A stretch of 64,000 nt of DNA from Saccharicrinis aurantiacus (GCF_001660705.2 NZ_LYBV02000023.1:62001-126000), one strand, 5' to 3'. Numbered from the stretch's first letter, positions 16,937 to 26,732 are shown. Notes: a model not told the origin generated them from the sequence alone. A program made the numbers and translations.

Positions 16937-17115
16937 TTTGTTGATACAAACATAACTTCGGCGCCAATGTTTGAACCTTTGTTGATACAAACACGTCTTT
17001 GGCGCCAGTGTTTGAGCCTTTGTTGGTACAAACACGACTTGGGCGGCGATGTTTGAGTGTTTGTTGATGCAAACACAGCTCTGGCGTCAATGTTTGAAGC
17101 TTTGTTGATGCAAAC
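16937..17115. repeat. Tandem array of 41-bp hairpin repeats, about 4.4 units
   Basis: Units start at 16937, 16978, 17019, 17060 and 17101 (partial), each opening with tttgttgrt and containing caaaca...ggcg...tgtttga. In unit 1 the arms are caaacat/atgtttg and in unit 2 caaacac/gtgtttg, so a change in one arm is matched in the other. Units 3 and 4 have one mismatch. The array lies in the 398-base gap between GH105 and the SGNH gene; before it, cccctttg (16890) and caaagggg (16927) form a further hairpin. The rest of the gap (17116-17258) shows nothing recognisable apart from the presumed promoter. Confidence 0.85.
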
Positions 17116-17258
17116 ATTGCATTACGCAAGTTATGGCATTACCCCGTCAATCCCATTAATAATTATAATATCCCCCCTATTTTACCAATAATACCAAATC
17201 TCTAATCATCATAATAAGTATAAATTAGCATTCGTAAATAAACTACTCATACTACTTT

Positions 17259-18626
17259 ATGAAACGGATTCAATTATTCTTATTAATATCCTTAGTTACC
17301 GTATTTTCCCAGGGGCAAAAATTACCCTCATTTGCTGATGGCGACAAAGTCTGTTTTATTGGCAATAGCATAACTCAAGATGGCAGGTACCATATGTTAT
17401 TCCAGTCCTATTTTGCTACCCGATTTCCTGGTGTAGAAGTCGAATTCTACAATTGCGGAATTGCTGGTGATGTAGCAACAGGGATGATCAATAGATTTGA
17501 ATCGGATATTTGGATACACAAACCCACCAAAGCCTTTTTAATGACAGGCATGAACGATGTAATGCAATATTTATATGAACCATCTGCCATAGTCGATTCC
17601 TTGAATTTAGCTCGCAGAGAGCAGGCATTGCAAGCCTACATTAATAATACCGAAACACTCGCCTCGATGCTTAAAAACAAAGGTGTAGAAACAATATTCA
17701 TCACACCTTCCATTTACGATCAAACTTCAAAAATATCGCAAAGTAATAATTTGGGGGTTAACGATGCCCTAAAACAATATTCAGCTCATATTAAACAATT
17801 GGCAAAGAAACACAATGCAACAGTGGTTGATTTCAATAGCATGATGGAAACCATTAATTTAAATGGCCAACAAAACGATAGTTTATTTACTATTGTTGGG
17901 CACGATAGGGTTCACCCTGGTGATGTTGGACATTTTATTATGGCCTATGAGTTGATTAAAACAATATTGCCCCAACAAGCTCTTTCAAAAATTGTAATTG
18001 ATGGTAAAAAAGGAAGAATACAAGCAAGTAATAATGCAACAGTTGAATGCAAAAAAACGCGAAAAGAGATTAGTTTAAACGTAAAAAACGTGTCACTACC
18101 CTTCCCTATTTTTAAACAATATTCACAAGCTTTAAACTGGATACCTTTTCAGGATGAACTAAACCAAGAACTATTAACCATATCCAACCTTAAGCAAGGA
18201 AATTACACACTAGATATCGATGGTATTTATATTGGGACTTTCTCATCTGATGAACTAAAAAAAGGAATTAACCTTGCTACAAATGAGAATACACCACAAT
18301 ACAAGCAAGCCACTAAGGTTTTAAAATTATGCACAAAATATCATAAAACAATGGGTAAACTCAGAACTCTGGCTTTTATCGATTATCGTATGTTAAACGA
18401 ATACACGGGCCCAGATACGGCAAAGGGAAAACAATCTTATCTGCAAGCTAAACTCGATGCCGATATTGGTAAAAGTTGGCATGCTTGGAATACAAAAAAT
18501 GTAAATAGATATTTTGAATTATTACCCCAAAAAGAAGCCTTAACAAATGAAGTTAACGAACTAAGAAACCAAATATACAAAAGTAATATACCGCTCGAAC
18601 ACAATTATGTAATAAAGGCACAATAA
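17259..18626 (+). CDS. SGNH/GDSL hydrolase, probable carbohydrate esterase
   Basis: The signal peptide (1-20, SQGQ) is followed by the four SGNH blocks: GNSITQ (Ser37), GIAGDVATG, TGMNDV and the Asp/His pair in GHDRVHPGDVGH. These enzymes deacylate polysaccharides or small esters. Beyond about residue 250 comes an extra region with a beta-rich part (ISLNVKNVSLPFPIF) and a long helical tail (about 350-455) not needed for catalysis. The 455 residues exceed a bare SGNH domain of about 220. It sits between GH105 and the sulfatase genes on the same strand, which suggests deacetylation of the same polymer. Confidence 0.85.
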   Translation: MKRIQLFLLISLVTVFSQGQKLPSFADGDKVCFIGNSITQDGRYHMLFQSYFATRFPGVEVEFYNCGIAGDVATGMINRFESDIWIHKPTKAFLMTGMNDVMQYLYEPSAIVDSLNLARREQALQAYINNTETLASMLKNKGVETIFITPSIYDQTSKISQSNNLGVNDALKQYSAHIKQLAKKHNATVVDFNSMMETINLNGQQNDSLFTIVGHDRVHPGDVGHFIMAYELIKTILPQQALSKIVIDGKKGRIQASNNATVECKKTRKEISLNVKNVSLPFPIFKQYSQALNWIPFQDELNQELLTISNLKQGNYTLDIDGIYIGTFSSDELKKGINLATNENTPQYKQATKVLKLCTKYHKTMGKLRTLAFIDYRMLNEYTGPDTAKGKQSYLQAKLDADIGKSWHAWNTKNVNRYFELLPQKEALTNEVNELRNQIYKSNIPLEHNYVIKAQ

Positions 18627-18737
18627 GCCCAACATAAGGTACAGACTAGTGAATTAGCATCACTTTGTCTAGTTACTACGATATTCACCCCCTGTTAATG
18701 CACGTAAAAATGTAGCATCTGTGCGCACACTTTTTGA

Positions 18738-18745
18738 TACATTTG
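18738..18745 (+). promoter_or_regulatory. Possible Bacteroidota -7 element before the sulfatase pair
   Basis: TACATTTG fits the TAnnTTTG consensus and lies about 90 bases before the ATG at 18838. A clear -33 TTG at the right spacing was not found, so this is tentative. Confidence 0.35.
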
Positions 18746-18837
18746 ATACAAGAAATAAAAGTACTTTATATGAAAATAATCACAGCAAAAAAAGCAAACA
18801 GCTAAGTTGTGAACTAATAAAACTTAATTATAAGAAC

Positions 18838-20241
18838 ATGAATAAAATTATTTTATTATTCGGTGTTTTCTTGCTATCAATTACCTTGAATGCACAAAAA
18901 GACAAACAACCCAACGTATTAATTATTCTATCCGACGACCAAGGTTGGGGCGATGTTGGCTTTAATGGCTGCACCGATATTCCAACACCTAACTTAGATC
19001 AGCTTGCAGCTGATGGAGTAATATTCTCGCAAGGATATGCTGCCCACCCATATTGTAGCCCAAGTAGGGCGGGTTTGCTTTCTGGTAGAAACCAACAACG
19101 ATTTGGTCACGAAAACAATTTACCATATACCGATGCAGATGCGGATGATGGTTTTCCTCTAACACAATTGATGATGTCGGAGTTGTTAAGCGATTACGAT
19201 TTTCAAACTTGCGCTATTGGTAAATGGCATCTTGGTGACTCAATTAGCCTATGGCCCGACAAACGTGGTTTCGACGACTGGTATGGTTTCTGGGGTGGCG
19301 GAATGAACTATTGGGGAAAACCCAAACACAACGACCCCTACCACGGTGTACTACGCAACGGAGTGCCTGTTCCTCTAGATGAGATTACTTACCTGACTGA
19401 CGATTTCACTAACGAAGCCGTAAACTACATAGATGGGTATGTGAAAAAGGACAAACCATTTTTTATGTACCTAGCGTATAATGCGCCGCACACACCTATT
19501 CAGGTTACCAACGAATATACCAAAGCCGTAAGCCATATTGAAGATGGGGAACGAGCTGCATACGGTGCCATGGTTTATGCAATGGATCAAGGTATTGGTA
19601 AAGTCATTCAGAAGTTAAAAGACGAAGGAGAATACGAAAATACTCTAATATTCTTTTACAGTGATAATGGTGGAACACGCTATAGAGCGAGTAACGCTCC
19701 CTATAGAGGATATAAAGGGATGCTCTTTGAAGGTGGTATTAGAGTGCCATTTATTATGGCCTACCCTGGACACCTAAAAGGAGGAAAGACTTACCACAAA
19801 ATGGTTTCTGCTTTGGATATTTACCCAACTATTTTAGCCGCTACAGGATTAAAACACCCCGAGCCTGAAACACTAGCTGGAGTAGATATTATGCCTTTTG
19901 TTAAAGGAAAGAAAAAAGGAGAACCACATACCGATTTATACTGGCGATACTCTGATGGTGCAGGTTATGCCATGCGTTTAGGAAAGTATAAAATGGTAAT
20001 GTCTGGGTTTAAAAAAGATTTCTTTTTATTTGATATGGAACAAGATCCATACGAGCACACAAACATAGCTTCAGAAATGCCTGAAAAATTAGCAGAAATG
20101 AAGCAACTCTATGCCAAATGGGATAAGGGTAACATAAAAGCCTTGTGGCAAGATCCTCACGCTGCTAATTTATCTAAAGAAGAAGGTGGTAGACAAAAAG
20201 CTCTTGATAGAGCAACAAGTGGAGAAAAGTCAAACAAATAA
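18838..20241 (+). CDS. Secreted sulfatase (S1 family, Cys-type)
   Basis: I start at the ATG at 18838, where a clean signal peptide begins (MNKIILLFGVFLL to LNAQ, residue 20). The longer frame from the GTG at 18721 adds 39 unlikely residues. The 467-residue product has metal residues in SDDQGWGDVGFN, formylglycine site CSPSR (73-77), GKWHLGD and YSDNGGTRYRASNAPYRG. This is the arylsulfatase-A-like type acting on sulfated glycans as exo- or endo-sulfatase. It is 12 bases from the next sulfatase, so the two form an operon. Confidence 0.94.
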   Translation: MNKIILLFGVFLLSITLNAQKDKQPNVLIILSDDQGWGDVGFNGCTDIPTPNLDQLAADGVIFSQGYAAHPYCSPSRAGLLSGRNQQRFGHENNLPYTDADADDGFPLTQLMMSELLSDYDFQTCAIGKWHLGDSISLWPDKRGFDDWYGFWGGGMNYWGKPKHNDPYHGVLRNGVPVPLDEITYLTDDFTNEAVNYIDGYVKKDKPFFMYLAYNAPHTPIQVTNEYTKAVSHIEDGERAAYGAMVYAMDQGIGKVIQKLKDEGEYENTLIFFYSDNGGTRYRASNAPYRGYKGMLFEGGIRVPFIMAYPGHLKGGKTYHKMVSALDIYPTILAATGLKHPEPETLAGVDIMPFVKGKKKGEPHTDLYWRYSDGAGYAMRLGKYKMVMSGFKKDFFLFDMEQDPYEHTNIASEMPEKLAEMKQLYAKWDKGNIKALWQDPHAANLSKEEGGRQKALDRATSGEKSNK

Positions 20242-20253
20242 AAATATAGAAAC

Positions 20254-21921
20254 ATGTTAAGAAATATATTCACCATATGCATACTAACCTTAATGCTTGC
20301 AGTGCAAGCTCAAAAGGATGAACGCCCAAATGTAATATTCATACTTACCGACGATCAACAAGTGGGTTTATTGGGCGTTGAAGGAAACGAATTAATTCAA
20401 ACACCCAACCTTGATAAACTGGCCAACGAAGGCGTACGTTTTACCAATGGCCATGTATCAACAGCCATTTGTACACCTAGCCGTATTTGTATGCTCTTAA
20501 GCCAATACGAACGTAAGCATGGTGTAAACTTTAATTCAGGTACATCTGTAGCACCAGAAGCTTGGGCACAATCGTACCCAGTGGTAATGCGTAACAATGG
20601 TTATTATACGGGTTATGTGGGTAAAAATCATTCCCCTATTGGCAAAGGTGGTTACGCAAGCGGATTAATGGAGAAATCATTTGATTATTGGTATGCGGGT
20701 CATGGTCACTTGAGTTTTTATCCTAAAAAGCGTCACGAAATTTTTGAGGATGCTTACCACAATACTCAGGTAGAAATTATGCAAGAAGGTGTGAACGATT
20801 TTATGAGTAACGAGCACCGCTTAGGTGGCGCTTTACACTTTATTGATGAGCGCCCAAAAGACAAACCTTTCTTATTAAATATCTGCTTTAACCTACCGCA
20901 TGGCGCCAGCACAGGAACCATGAAGTTACTAAAAGGAGATTCTGTTATTTATCGCGATTTATATCGTGATATAGAAATACCAATGCCTGAAAATTATATT
21001 GCTAAAGCTGATATCAAAGAACCTAAATTGCCAGCTTCTATACATAGAGCATCCGACCGACAAGCGGGATACGACTATGTAGATACTCCTAAGAAAAACA
21101 AAGAGCGCATTATTCGTCAAATGCAGGCCATGACAGGTATCGATGGCTTAGTTGGTAACCTTCGTCAAGTGCTAAAAGAAAAAGGTTTAGATAAAAACAC
21201 CATCATTGTATTTACTTCTGATCATGGTTTATTTATGGGCGAGCAAGGCATGGGTGGTAAAGCCCTTTGTTACGAGGCTTGCACCAATGTTCCTATGATT
21301 ATATATAATCCTTTAGATAAAAAGAAAAGCAGAAAACGTGTTAGTGATGAATTGATATTAACCATCGATTTGGCACCTACCATATTAAGCTATGCGGGTA
21401 TCGAAGCTCCAAAAGAATTTCAAGGTAAAGATGTTTCAGGAATAGTTTCTGGCACAAAAGATAAAGTACGCGACTATTTATTTACCGAAAACATGTGGTC
21501 TACACAATTCGGTAACCCACGTTGCGAATCAATTCAAAACAAAGAGTGGAAATACATCCGATATTATAAAAACGAGAACTTATCAGCAGCCACTAAAATT
21601 GCAGCTGCAAAACAGTTAGGTATTCCCGTTAATAAAATGTTGTATTCAGTGCACGATCCGGATATTGCGCTTTACCGCAGCTTTGTTGAAGGGCCATTGA
21701 ATGGTGAAAAAGCCGTATACGAGGAGTTGTATCACTTATCGGAAGATCCTAAGGAAGTGCATAATTTAGCAAGTAAAAAAGAACATGCTGAAATATTGGA
21801 AACACTCAGATCCGAGTGGAAAATTGCCATTAAAGAAGCGCGTGGTGAAGGGAAACCCAAAGTATTACGCTATACAGCAGATAGCATGATGGAACAATTT
21901 GGAACCGTAAAAAATCACTAA
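20254..21921 (+). CDS. Secreted sulfatase (S1 family, Cys-type)
   Basis: This 555-residue protein has a signal peptide (to AVQAQ, residue 20), TDDQQ metal site, CTPSR at 73-77 and late motifs TSDHGLFMGEQGMGGKAL. The inserts around ICFNLPHGAST and the YEELYHLSEDPKEVHNLA tail mark a different subgroup from its neighbour, so it probably removes sulfate from another position. A strong terminator follows 26 bases after the stop, closing the two-gene operon. Confidence 0.94.
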   Translation: MLRNIFTICILTLMLAVQAQKDERPNVIFILTDDQQVGLLGVEGNELIQTPNLDKLANEGVRFTNGHVSTAICTPSRICMLLSQYERKHGVNFNSGTSVAPEAWAQSYPVVMRNNGYYTGYVGKNHSPIGKGGYASGLMEKSFDYWYAGHGHLSFYPKKRHEIFEDAYHNTQVEIMQEGVNDFMSNEHRLGGALHFIDERPKDKPFLLNICFNLPHGASTGTMKLLKGDSVIYRDLYRDIEIPMPENYIAKADIKEPKLPASIHRASDRQAGYDYVDTPKKNKERIIRQMQAMTGIDGLVGNLRQVLKEKGLDKNTIIVFTSDHGLFMGEQGMGGKALCYEACTNVPMIIYNPLDKKKSRKRVSDELILTIDLAPTILSYAGIEAPKEFQGKDVSGIVSGTKDKVRDYLFTENMWSTQFGNPRCESIQNKEWKYIRYYKNENLSAATKIAAAKQLGIPVNKMLYSVHDPDIALYRSFVEGPLNGEKAVYEELYHLSEDPKEVHNLASKKEHAEILETLRSEWKIAIKEARGEGKPKVLRYTADSMMEQFGTVKNH

Positions 21922-21947
21922 GGTGATACCCATTAAAAGAATATAAT

Positions 21948-22000
21948 AAAAAGCAGGCTCTCACATTGAAACTATTCAATGATGAGAACCTGCTTTTTTT
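21948..22000 (+). terminator. Rho-independent terminator after the sulfatase pair
   Basis: gcaggctctca pairs with tgagaacctgc (one bulged base) and flows into seven T (21994-22000). It separates the sulfatase pair from the plug/sulfatase operon. Confidence 0.9.
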
Positions 22001-22082
22001 ATTTAGGTGCAGTTGCGCTATGTGCATAGGAGATAAATAAACAAAGTAATATTTAAAACTAAATAAACTAAGATTTAAAACT

Positions 22083-22766
22083 ATGAAACAAATTATTTTC
22101 CTAGCCATAGCAATGGCTTTTGTGCAACATGTAATCGCCCAAAACAAAGTAAGCGGCAGAGTAACAGCCTTCAATAAATATACCTTAGAAGGAGTTAAAG
22201 TTGAAGCCAAAAAGAGTGGAAATGCGGTGTATACCGATAAAAATGGGAACTACGATATTGAATGTAAAAAAAAGGATGCCCTAAAAATTAGTGCTGATGG
22301 GTTTATGCAGGCACGGATAAAATTAGATGGATCCGAGTCGTACTTCAACACTAACCTTATCATGCTAAAAGGAAGTTCTGCACAATATAAAGTAGTTAAC
22401 AAAGGGTATATGACTCAAGATGAATTGGATTATGCTTTAGAAAATCTGACATCCGAAAATAACGATTTCTCAAGATTCCAGGACATCTGTGACCTTTTAC
22501 AATCCAAGTTTCCATTGGTTAAGTGCATTGAAGACAATGGTATTAACCGTATTTATTTAGGCTCTAATCCTCAATCGCTTCAATCTGGCTCTTGGGCCCT
22601 ATTGGTAGTTGACGGGATTACAACTGATGAGATTAGCGGATTATCACCTATGCAAGTGGCCGACATTAGAGTACTTTCCAAAGAGGGTGCTTCAGCCTAT
22701 GGCGTTCGGGGCTCAAATGGTGTGGTAGAAATTGATTTAAAAGCATCTGCAGGATCAGGATATTAA
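22083..22766 (+). CDS. Barrel-less SusC-like protein: carboxypeptidase-like domain plus TonB plug
   Basis: The 227 residues start with a signal peptide (to VIAQ, residue 20). Residues 21-95 are a carboxypeptidase-regulatory-like domain (VSGRVTAFNKYTLEGVKVE, YTDKNGNYDIE) as at the N-terminus of SusC transporters. Residues about 125-220 resemble a TonB-receptor plug: ALLVVDGITTDEISGL, then IRVLSKEGASAYGVRGSNG, then VVEIDLK, which is the usual end of the plug. A SusC protein would continue with a barrel of about 700 residues, but here a stop follows and the next gene, 21 bases on, is a sulfatase. It is not a simple frameshift, since no barrel coding follows in any frame. Role unknown; binding or gating with a SusC encoded elsewhere is possible. 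Confidence 0.75.
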   Translation: MKQIIFLAIAMAFVQHVIAQNKVSGRVTAFNKYTLEGVKVEAKKSGNAVYTDKNGNYDIECKKKDALKISADGFMQARIKLDGSESYFNTNLIMLKGSSAQYKVVNKGYMTQDELDYALENLTSENNDFSRFQDICDLLQSKFPLVKCIEDNGINRIYLGSNPQSLQSGSWALLVVDGITTDEISGLSPMQVADIRVLSKEGASAYGVRGSNGVVEIDLKASAGSGY

Positions 22767-22787
22767 TAAAATAACATATTTAAAATA

Positions 22788-24302
22788 ATGAAGAAGACAT
22801 TAATCACACTCTTAGTTATACTAATTACAATCCCATCTTTCTCAAAGAAAAAACCCAATGTTATTGTGGTTTTAGCAGATGATGTTGGCACAGGTGACAT
22901 TTCGTTTTATAGAAAGAAACATAGCCAAGATATTAAAGTAGAAACACCAAACCTCGATAAAATTGCAAGTCAGGCAATGGTTTTCACCAATGCCCACTCT
23001 CCTGCTGCCCTATGCGCTCCGTCGCGCTACGCTATAATGACTGGCAACAGCTGCTACCGTAGCGATTACCCTTGGGGCGTATGGGGAGCCTATGAAAAGT
23101 CTCCTCTAAAAGAGGATCAATTAACACTGGGTAAATTAATGAAGGAAGCTGGTTACAACACCGCCTTTTTCGGGAAATGGCATTTAGGCGGAGATTACCG
23201 TCGCAAGGATAATCCTGAGAAAATATATCGAAGCCCGCGTTGGAAGCCAGAGTTAGAGGTAGATATTACCGAAGTTATTGGCGGAGATCCGTTAAGCAAT
23301 GGCTTTGATTATAGTTTTATGTACCCCGCAGGCATACAAGATGTACCCTACGCCGTATACGAAAATAACAAATGGATGCCCTTAGCTGATGATTCTGAAA
23401 TTACCTTTATTTCAAAAGAAAACATGCTAAAGAAAGACGTGAAACTCGATAAATCAGAAGGCTTAGGAGACAGTAATTGGGATGCCCACAATATGGGTCC
23501 TTTATTGGTTGCCAAAGGAGTTAATTACATCAACGAACAAGCTTCGGAAAAGAATCCATTCTTTATGTATTATTGCTCACAAGCTGTACACTTACCACAT
23601 ACCCCTCCTGATAGCCTTAATGGAATTGCCATTAAAGGAACCACTCCAAGCCATCATTTAGATATGATTAAGGAGATGGATGTACAAATGGGTATGCTTG
23701 TGGATGCGCTAAAGGAAAATGGAGAATATGACAACACTATTTTCATTTTCACCTCGGACAATGGGGGATTAACATTTAAGGAAACCATGCAAACAGGGCA
23801 TCGACCGAGTAATATTTATCGTGGGGGTAAAAACCAAATTCACGAAGGTGGCCACCGAGTTCCTTTCATTGTTTCATGGCCCAATGAAATTAAAAAGGGA
23901 AGTAGCGACGAGCCAATACTTGGACTGGATATCATGTCAACCTTGGCGCACATTTCAGATCTTACAATAGCGGAAAATCAGGCAATGGATTCACATAACC
24001 TATGGCCTATTTTAAATGGCTCTAAAAATGCCAAGGGACATCCTTACCTAATGGTACAAGGCGGTACAGCTAAAGAAGTAGCCATTATTGAAGATGGTTG
24101 GAAGCTAATCATCCAAATTGATAAAAAAGACAAAACTGACAATACAAGAACACCGAAGGCACTTTTCAATTTGATAAATAACCCTGGCGAAAAACAAGAT
24201 CAGAATAAACTAAACGATCCAGAACAGAAAGGAAGGGTAAAAAAGCTATTTGATAAATACAATCGCTTGCGCGATGGAAAAGAAGCTACAGCGAAACGAT
24301 AA
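22788..24302 (+). CDS. Secreted sulfatase (S1 family, Cys-type)
   Basis: A 504-residue sulfatase with signal peptide (to TIPSFS, residue 19), metal site LADDVGTGD, CAPSR at 76-80, FFGKWHLGGDY and FTSDNGGLTFKE. It belongs to the arylsulfatase-A-like group. Co-transcription with the plug-only protein upstream (21-base gap) and a terminator 12 bases after the stop define a two-gene operon. Confidence 0.94.
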   Translation: MKKTLITLLVILITIPSFSKKKPNVIVVLADDVGTGDISFYRKKHSQDIKVETPNLDKIASQAMVFTNAHSPAALCAPSRYAIMTGNSCYRSDYPWGVWGAYEKSPLKEDQLTLGKLMKEAGYNTAFFGKWHLGGDYRRKDNPEKIYRSPRWKPELEVDITEVIGGDPLSNGFDYSFMYPAGIQDVPYAVYENNKWMPLADDSEITFISKENMLKKDVKLDKSEGLGDSNWDAHNMGPLLVAKGVNYINEQASEKNPFFMYYCSQAVHLPHTPPDSLNGIAIKGTTPSHHLDMIKEMDVQMGMLVDALKENGEYDNTIFIFTSDNGGLTFKETMQTGHRPSNIYRGGKNQIHEGGHRVPFIVSWPNEIKKGSSDEPILGLDIMSTLAHISDLTIAENQAMDSHNLWPILNGSKNAKGHPYLMVQGGTAKEVAIIEDGWKLIIQIDKKDKTDNTRTPKALFNLINNPGEKQDQNKLNDPEQKGRVKKLFDKYNRLRDGKEATAKR

Positions 24303-24313
24303 TAAAACGAATT

Positions 24314-24344
24314 AAGCCATTCAAATTTAATTGAATGGCTTTTC
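24314..24344 (+). terminator. Terminator after the last sulfatase
   Basis: aagccattcaa (24314-24324) pairs perfectly with ttgaatggctt (24331-24341), loop atttaa, then T bases. Confidence 0.88.
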
Positions 24345-24365
24345 TATAGCTTAAACATTGCAAAA

Positions 24366-24821
24366 CTAACGCAATAGTATTTTTATATTCGTTGCAGCTG
24401 ATTTATTTCCTGCCGCATCTTCACAAACTATACTTAACTGATAACCACTATCACCAGTATAAATATTGTCTGGTATAACATCAAATATTTCCTGATCAAC
24501 TTCATCTGAAGTACCCGATAATTCAACAGTTTGAGTTTGCGTCTCCCATGGCTCATCATCAACACCAGTTGCTGACTTTAAAGAACTCAAAGTAAAAACA
24601 ACAGACTTGAGCTCTGTATCATCAGTAAATGTACCTTTATAAGCTACTTTACCTCCAGTCATAAATTGTTGATCCGAAGTTGGCACTGTAGGAGTTTCAA
24701 TTACAGGTTTTGTTTCATCTGCTGGTTTTTCTTCTTCATTGTCACTATCTCCTCCACACGAAGATAAAATCAGCGCTGTACCAATTAGGAATGGTAAAAA
24801 CTTTAATAAATTTCTTTTCAT
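24366..24821 (-). CDS. DUF4625-like lipoprotein
   Basis: The 151 residues begin with a lipoprotein signal (LILSSCGG, Cys22) and an acidic linker (SDNEEEKPADETKP). The remainder is an immunoglobulin-like beta domain with TGGKVAYKGTFTDDTELK and LSIVCEDAAGNKSA, as in DUF4625 proteins, which are common next to Bacteroidota surface systems. No enzyme motif is present. It faces the sulfatase operon tail to tail. Family assignment is by pattern recall. Confidence 0.6.
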   Translation of the reverse strand: MKRNLLKFLPFLIGTALILSSCGGDSDNEEEKPADETKPVIETPTVPTSDQQFMTGGKVAYKGTFTDDTELKSVVFTLSSLKSATGVDDEPWETQTQTVELSGTSDEVDQEIFDVIPDNIYTGDSGYQLSIVCEDAAGNKSAATNIKILLR

Positions 24822-24995
24822 AATTACGTTTGTTATATATAATGTTGAATTGTTTGCAATGCAATATATAAAATATATGCAATGTACAATGTCACAATTG
24901 GTTCAAAAAATGGCATCAAAAATAAATATATGCTTTTACACATCATATAAACAATATTTTGCCCCCTACACAAATAAAAATTCCTGATAATGGAG

Positions 24996-25034
24996 ATAAA
25001 AAAAGGGATAAAACATTCACAGTTTTATCCCTTT
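24996..25034 (-). terminator. Terminator after rny
   Basis: On the minus strand a perfect 13-bp stem (arms 25022-25034 and 25002-25014, loop of 7) is followed by T-rich bases. Confidence 0.88.
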
Positions 25035-25063
25035 ACTAAATAATCAGTATACTTTAATTGAAA

Positions 25064-26596
25064 CTACTTTGCGTAATTAATGGCGCGAGTTTCTCTAATA
25101 ACCGTAATCTTAACTTGACCTGGATAGGTCATCTCAGTTTGAATCTTCTTAGCAATATCGTATGACAATGTTTCGGCATCCTTATCTGAAACCTTTTCAC
25201 TACCAACAATAACTCTTAATTCTCTACCTGCTTGAATTGCATATGTTTTAAGTACACCAGGATAATCAAGAGCTAATGTCTCTAAATCTTTTAACCTTTT
25301 GATATATGAATCAACTACCTCTCTACGAGCTCCTGGACGTGCACCTGAAATAGCATCACACACTTGAATAATTGGAGCAATCATAGTGGTCATCTCTACC
25401 TCATCATGGTGAGCACCAATAGCATTACAAATATCTGGCTTCTCTTTATACTTTTCAGCTAATTTCATACCCAAAATAGCGTGTGGTAACTCTGGCTCCT
25501 CGTCGGATACCTTACCTATATCATGCAGTAAACCTGCACGTTTAGCCTTTTTAGGATTTAAACCTAATTCACTTGCCATAACTGCACAAAGGTTGGCAGT
25601 TTCGCGCGAGTGCTGTAATAAGTTTTGACCGTATGAAGAACGATACTTCATTTTACCTACTAACTTAATTAACTCAGGGTGTAAACCATGAATACCTAAA
25701 TCAATAGTAGTACGCTTTCCAGTTTCAATCATTTCTTCCTCAACCTGCTTGCGTACTTTATTTACAACCTCTTCAATACGTGCTGGGTGAATTCTTCCAT
25801 CAGTAACCAATTGGTGCAATGCCAAACGAGCAATTTCTCTTCTCATCGGATCAAATGCACTCAATACAATTGCTTCTGGAGTATCATCAACAATAATCTC
25901 TACACCTGTTGCAGCCTCAATAGCTCTAATATTACGACCTTCTCTACCTATAATTCTACCCTTAATTTCATCAGAATCAATGTGGAAAATTGTAACTGAG
26001 TTTTCTATTGCATTTTCAGTGGCAACACGTTGAATTGTTTGTAATACAATTCTCTTAGATTCTTTAGTAGCATTAATCTTAGCTTCATCCATAATATCGT
26101 TTACATACGACATTGCTTCAGTTTTAGCCTCTGCTTTTAAAGACTCAATAATTTGCGCTTTAGCTTCCTCTGCTGTTAGTCCACTTATGGCCTCTAGTTG
26201 CTCAACTTGTTGACTTCTTAACTTGCTTAATTCATCCGACTTTTTCTCAACTATTTCTAACTGAGAATCTAAATTTAAACGAATTGCATCTACTTCTTTT
26301 TTCTTCTTTGCAAACTCGTCCTGACGTTGATTTAAGGTAGCTTCTCTTTGCTTTTGTCTGTTCTCAGAAGCTACAACTTTACTATTACGAGCTGTAATTT
26401 CCTTTTCGTGTTCTGCTTTTAACTCTAAAAACTTTTCTTTGGCTTGAAGTATTTTATCTTTCTTTAATACCTCTGCTTTATTCTCAGCATCATGAATAAT
26501 CTTATGGCTCTGCGTTTTAAGCAATTTACCGTAGATAATCCAAGTACCTAGTACCCCTATAGCCAGGGCTGATATTCCTATGATTAACTCTTCCAT
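25064..26596 (-). CDS. rny: Ribonuclease Y
   Basis: The 510-residue protein has an N-terminal membrane anchor (1-23), a long charged coiled coil (about 30-150), a KH domain ([19 protein letters not shown] near 215) and an HD domain (LLHDIGK with the metal His-Asp, and GAHHDEVE). This is the endoribonuclease that starts mRNA decay at the inner membrane. Length and order fit the family exactly. It is the last gene of a minus-strand operon with zapA and a zapB-like gene, an arrangement common in Bacteroidota. Confidence 0.96.
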   Translation of the reverse strand: MEELIIGISALAIGVLGTWIIYGKLLKTQSHKIIHDAENKAEVLKKDKILQAKEKFLELKAEHEKEITARNSKVVASENRQKQREATLNQRQDEFAKKKKEVDAIRLNLDSQLEIVEKKSDELSKLRSQQVEQLEAISGLTAEEAKAQIIESLKAEAKTEAMSYVNDIMDEAKINATKESKRIVLQTIQRVATENAIENSVTIFHIDSDEIKGRIIGREGRNIRAIEAATGVEIIVDDTPEAIVLSAFDPMRREIARLALHQLVTDGRIHPARIEEVVNKVRKQVEEEMIETGKRTTIDLGIHGLHPELIKLVGKMKYRSSYGQNLLQHSRETANLCAVMASELGLNPKKAKRAGLLHDIGKVSDEEPELPHAILGMKLAEKYKEKPDICNAIGAHHDEVEMTTMIAPIIQVCDAISGARPGARREVVDSYIKRLKDLETLALDYPGVLKTYAIQAGRELRVIVGSEKVSDKDAETLSYDIAKKIQTEMTYPGQVKITVIRETRAINYAK

Positions 26597-26732
26597 TAGT
26601 ACTTATTTAATTAAAATAAAAAACCGCTATCGCTAATAATAAAATTACCACTTTCTATTTCATCCTATCTAAATAGAATAGAAACAAAGCAATAACAATA
26701 AAAGCAATGCGGATATTATTGATATATAGTAT

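Noticed and set aside
16937-17115. CRISPR-like array
   Set aside because: Units adjoin without unique spacers of constant length, the units themselves vary, and no cas genes are nearby.
16914-17129. Open frame of 71 codons on the minus strand across the tandem repeats
   Set aside because: It simply translates the 41-bp repeats; no start context or recognisable protein.
18721-18837. N-terminal extension of the second sulfatase from a GTG
   Set aside because: It precedes a proper signal peptide and ATG at 18838 and contains a possible promoter element.
22083-22766. Plug-only protein as a SusC gene broken by a frameshift
   Set aside because: No barrel coding follows in any frame; an intact sulfatase gene starts 21 bases later.
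26597-26732. 6S RNA between zapA and rny
   Set aside because: The gap is only 136 bases and I could not find the long bulged hairpin expected of 6S RNA.
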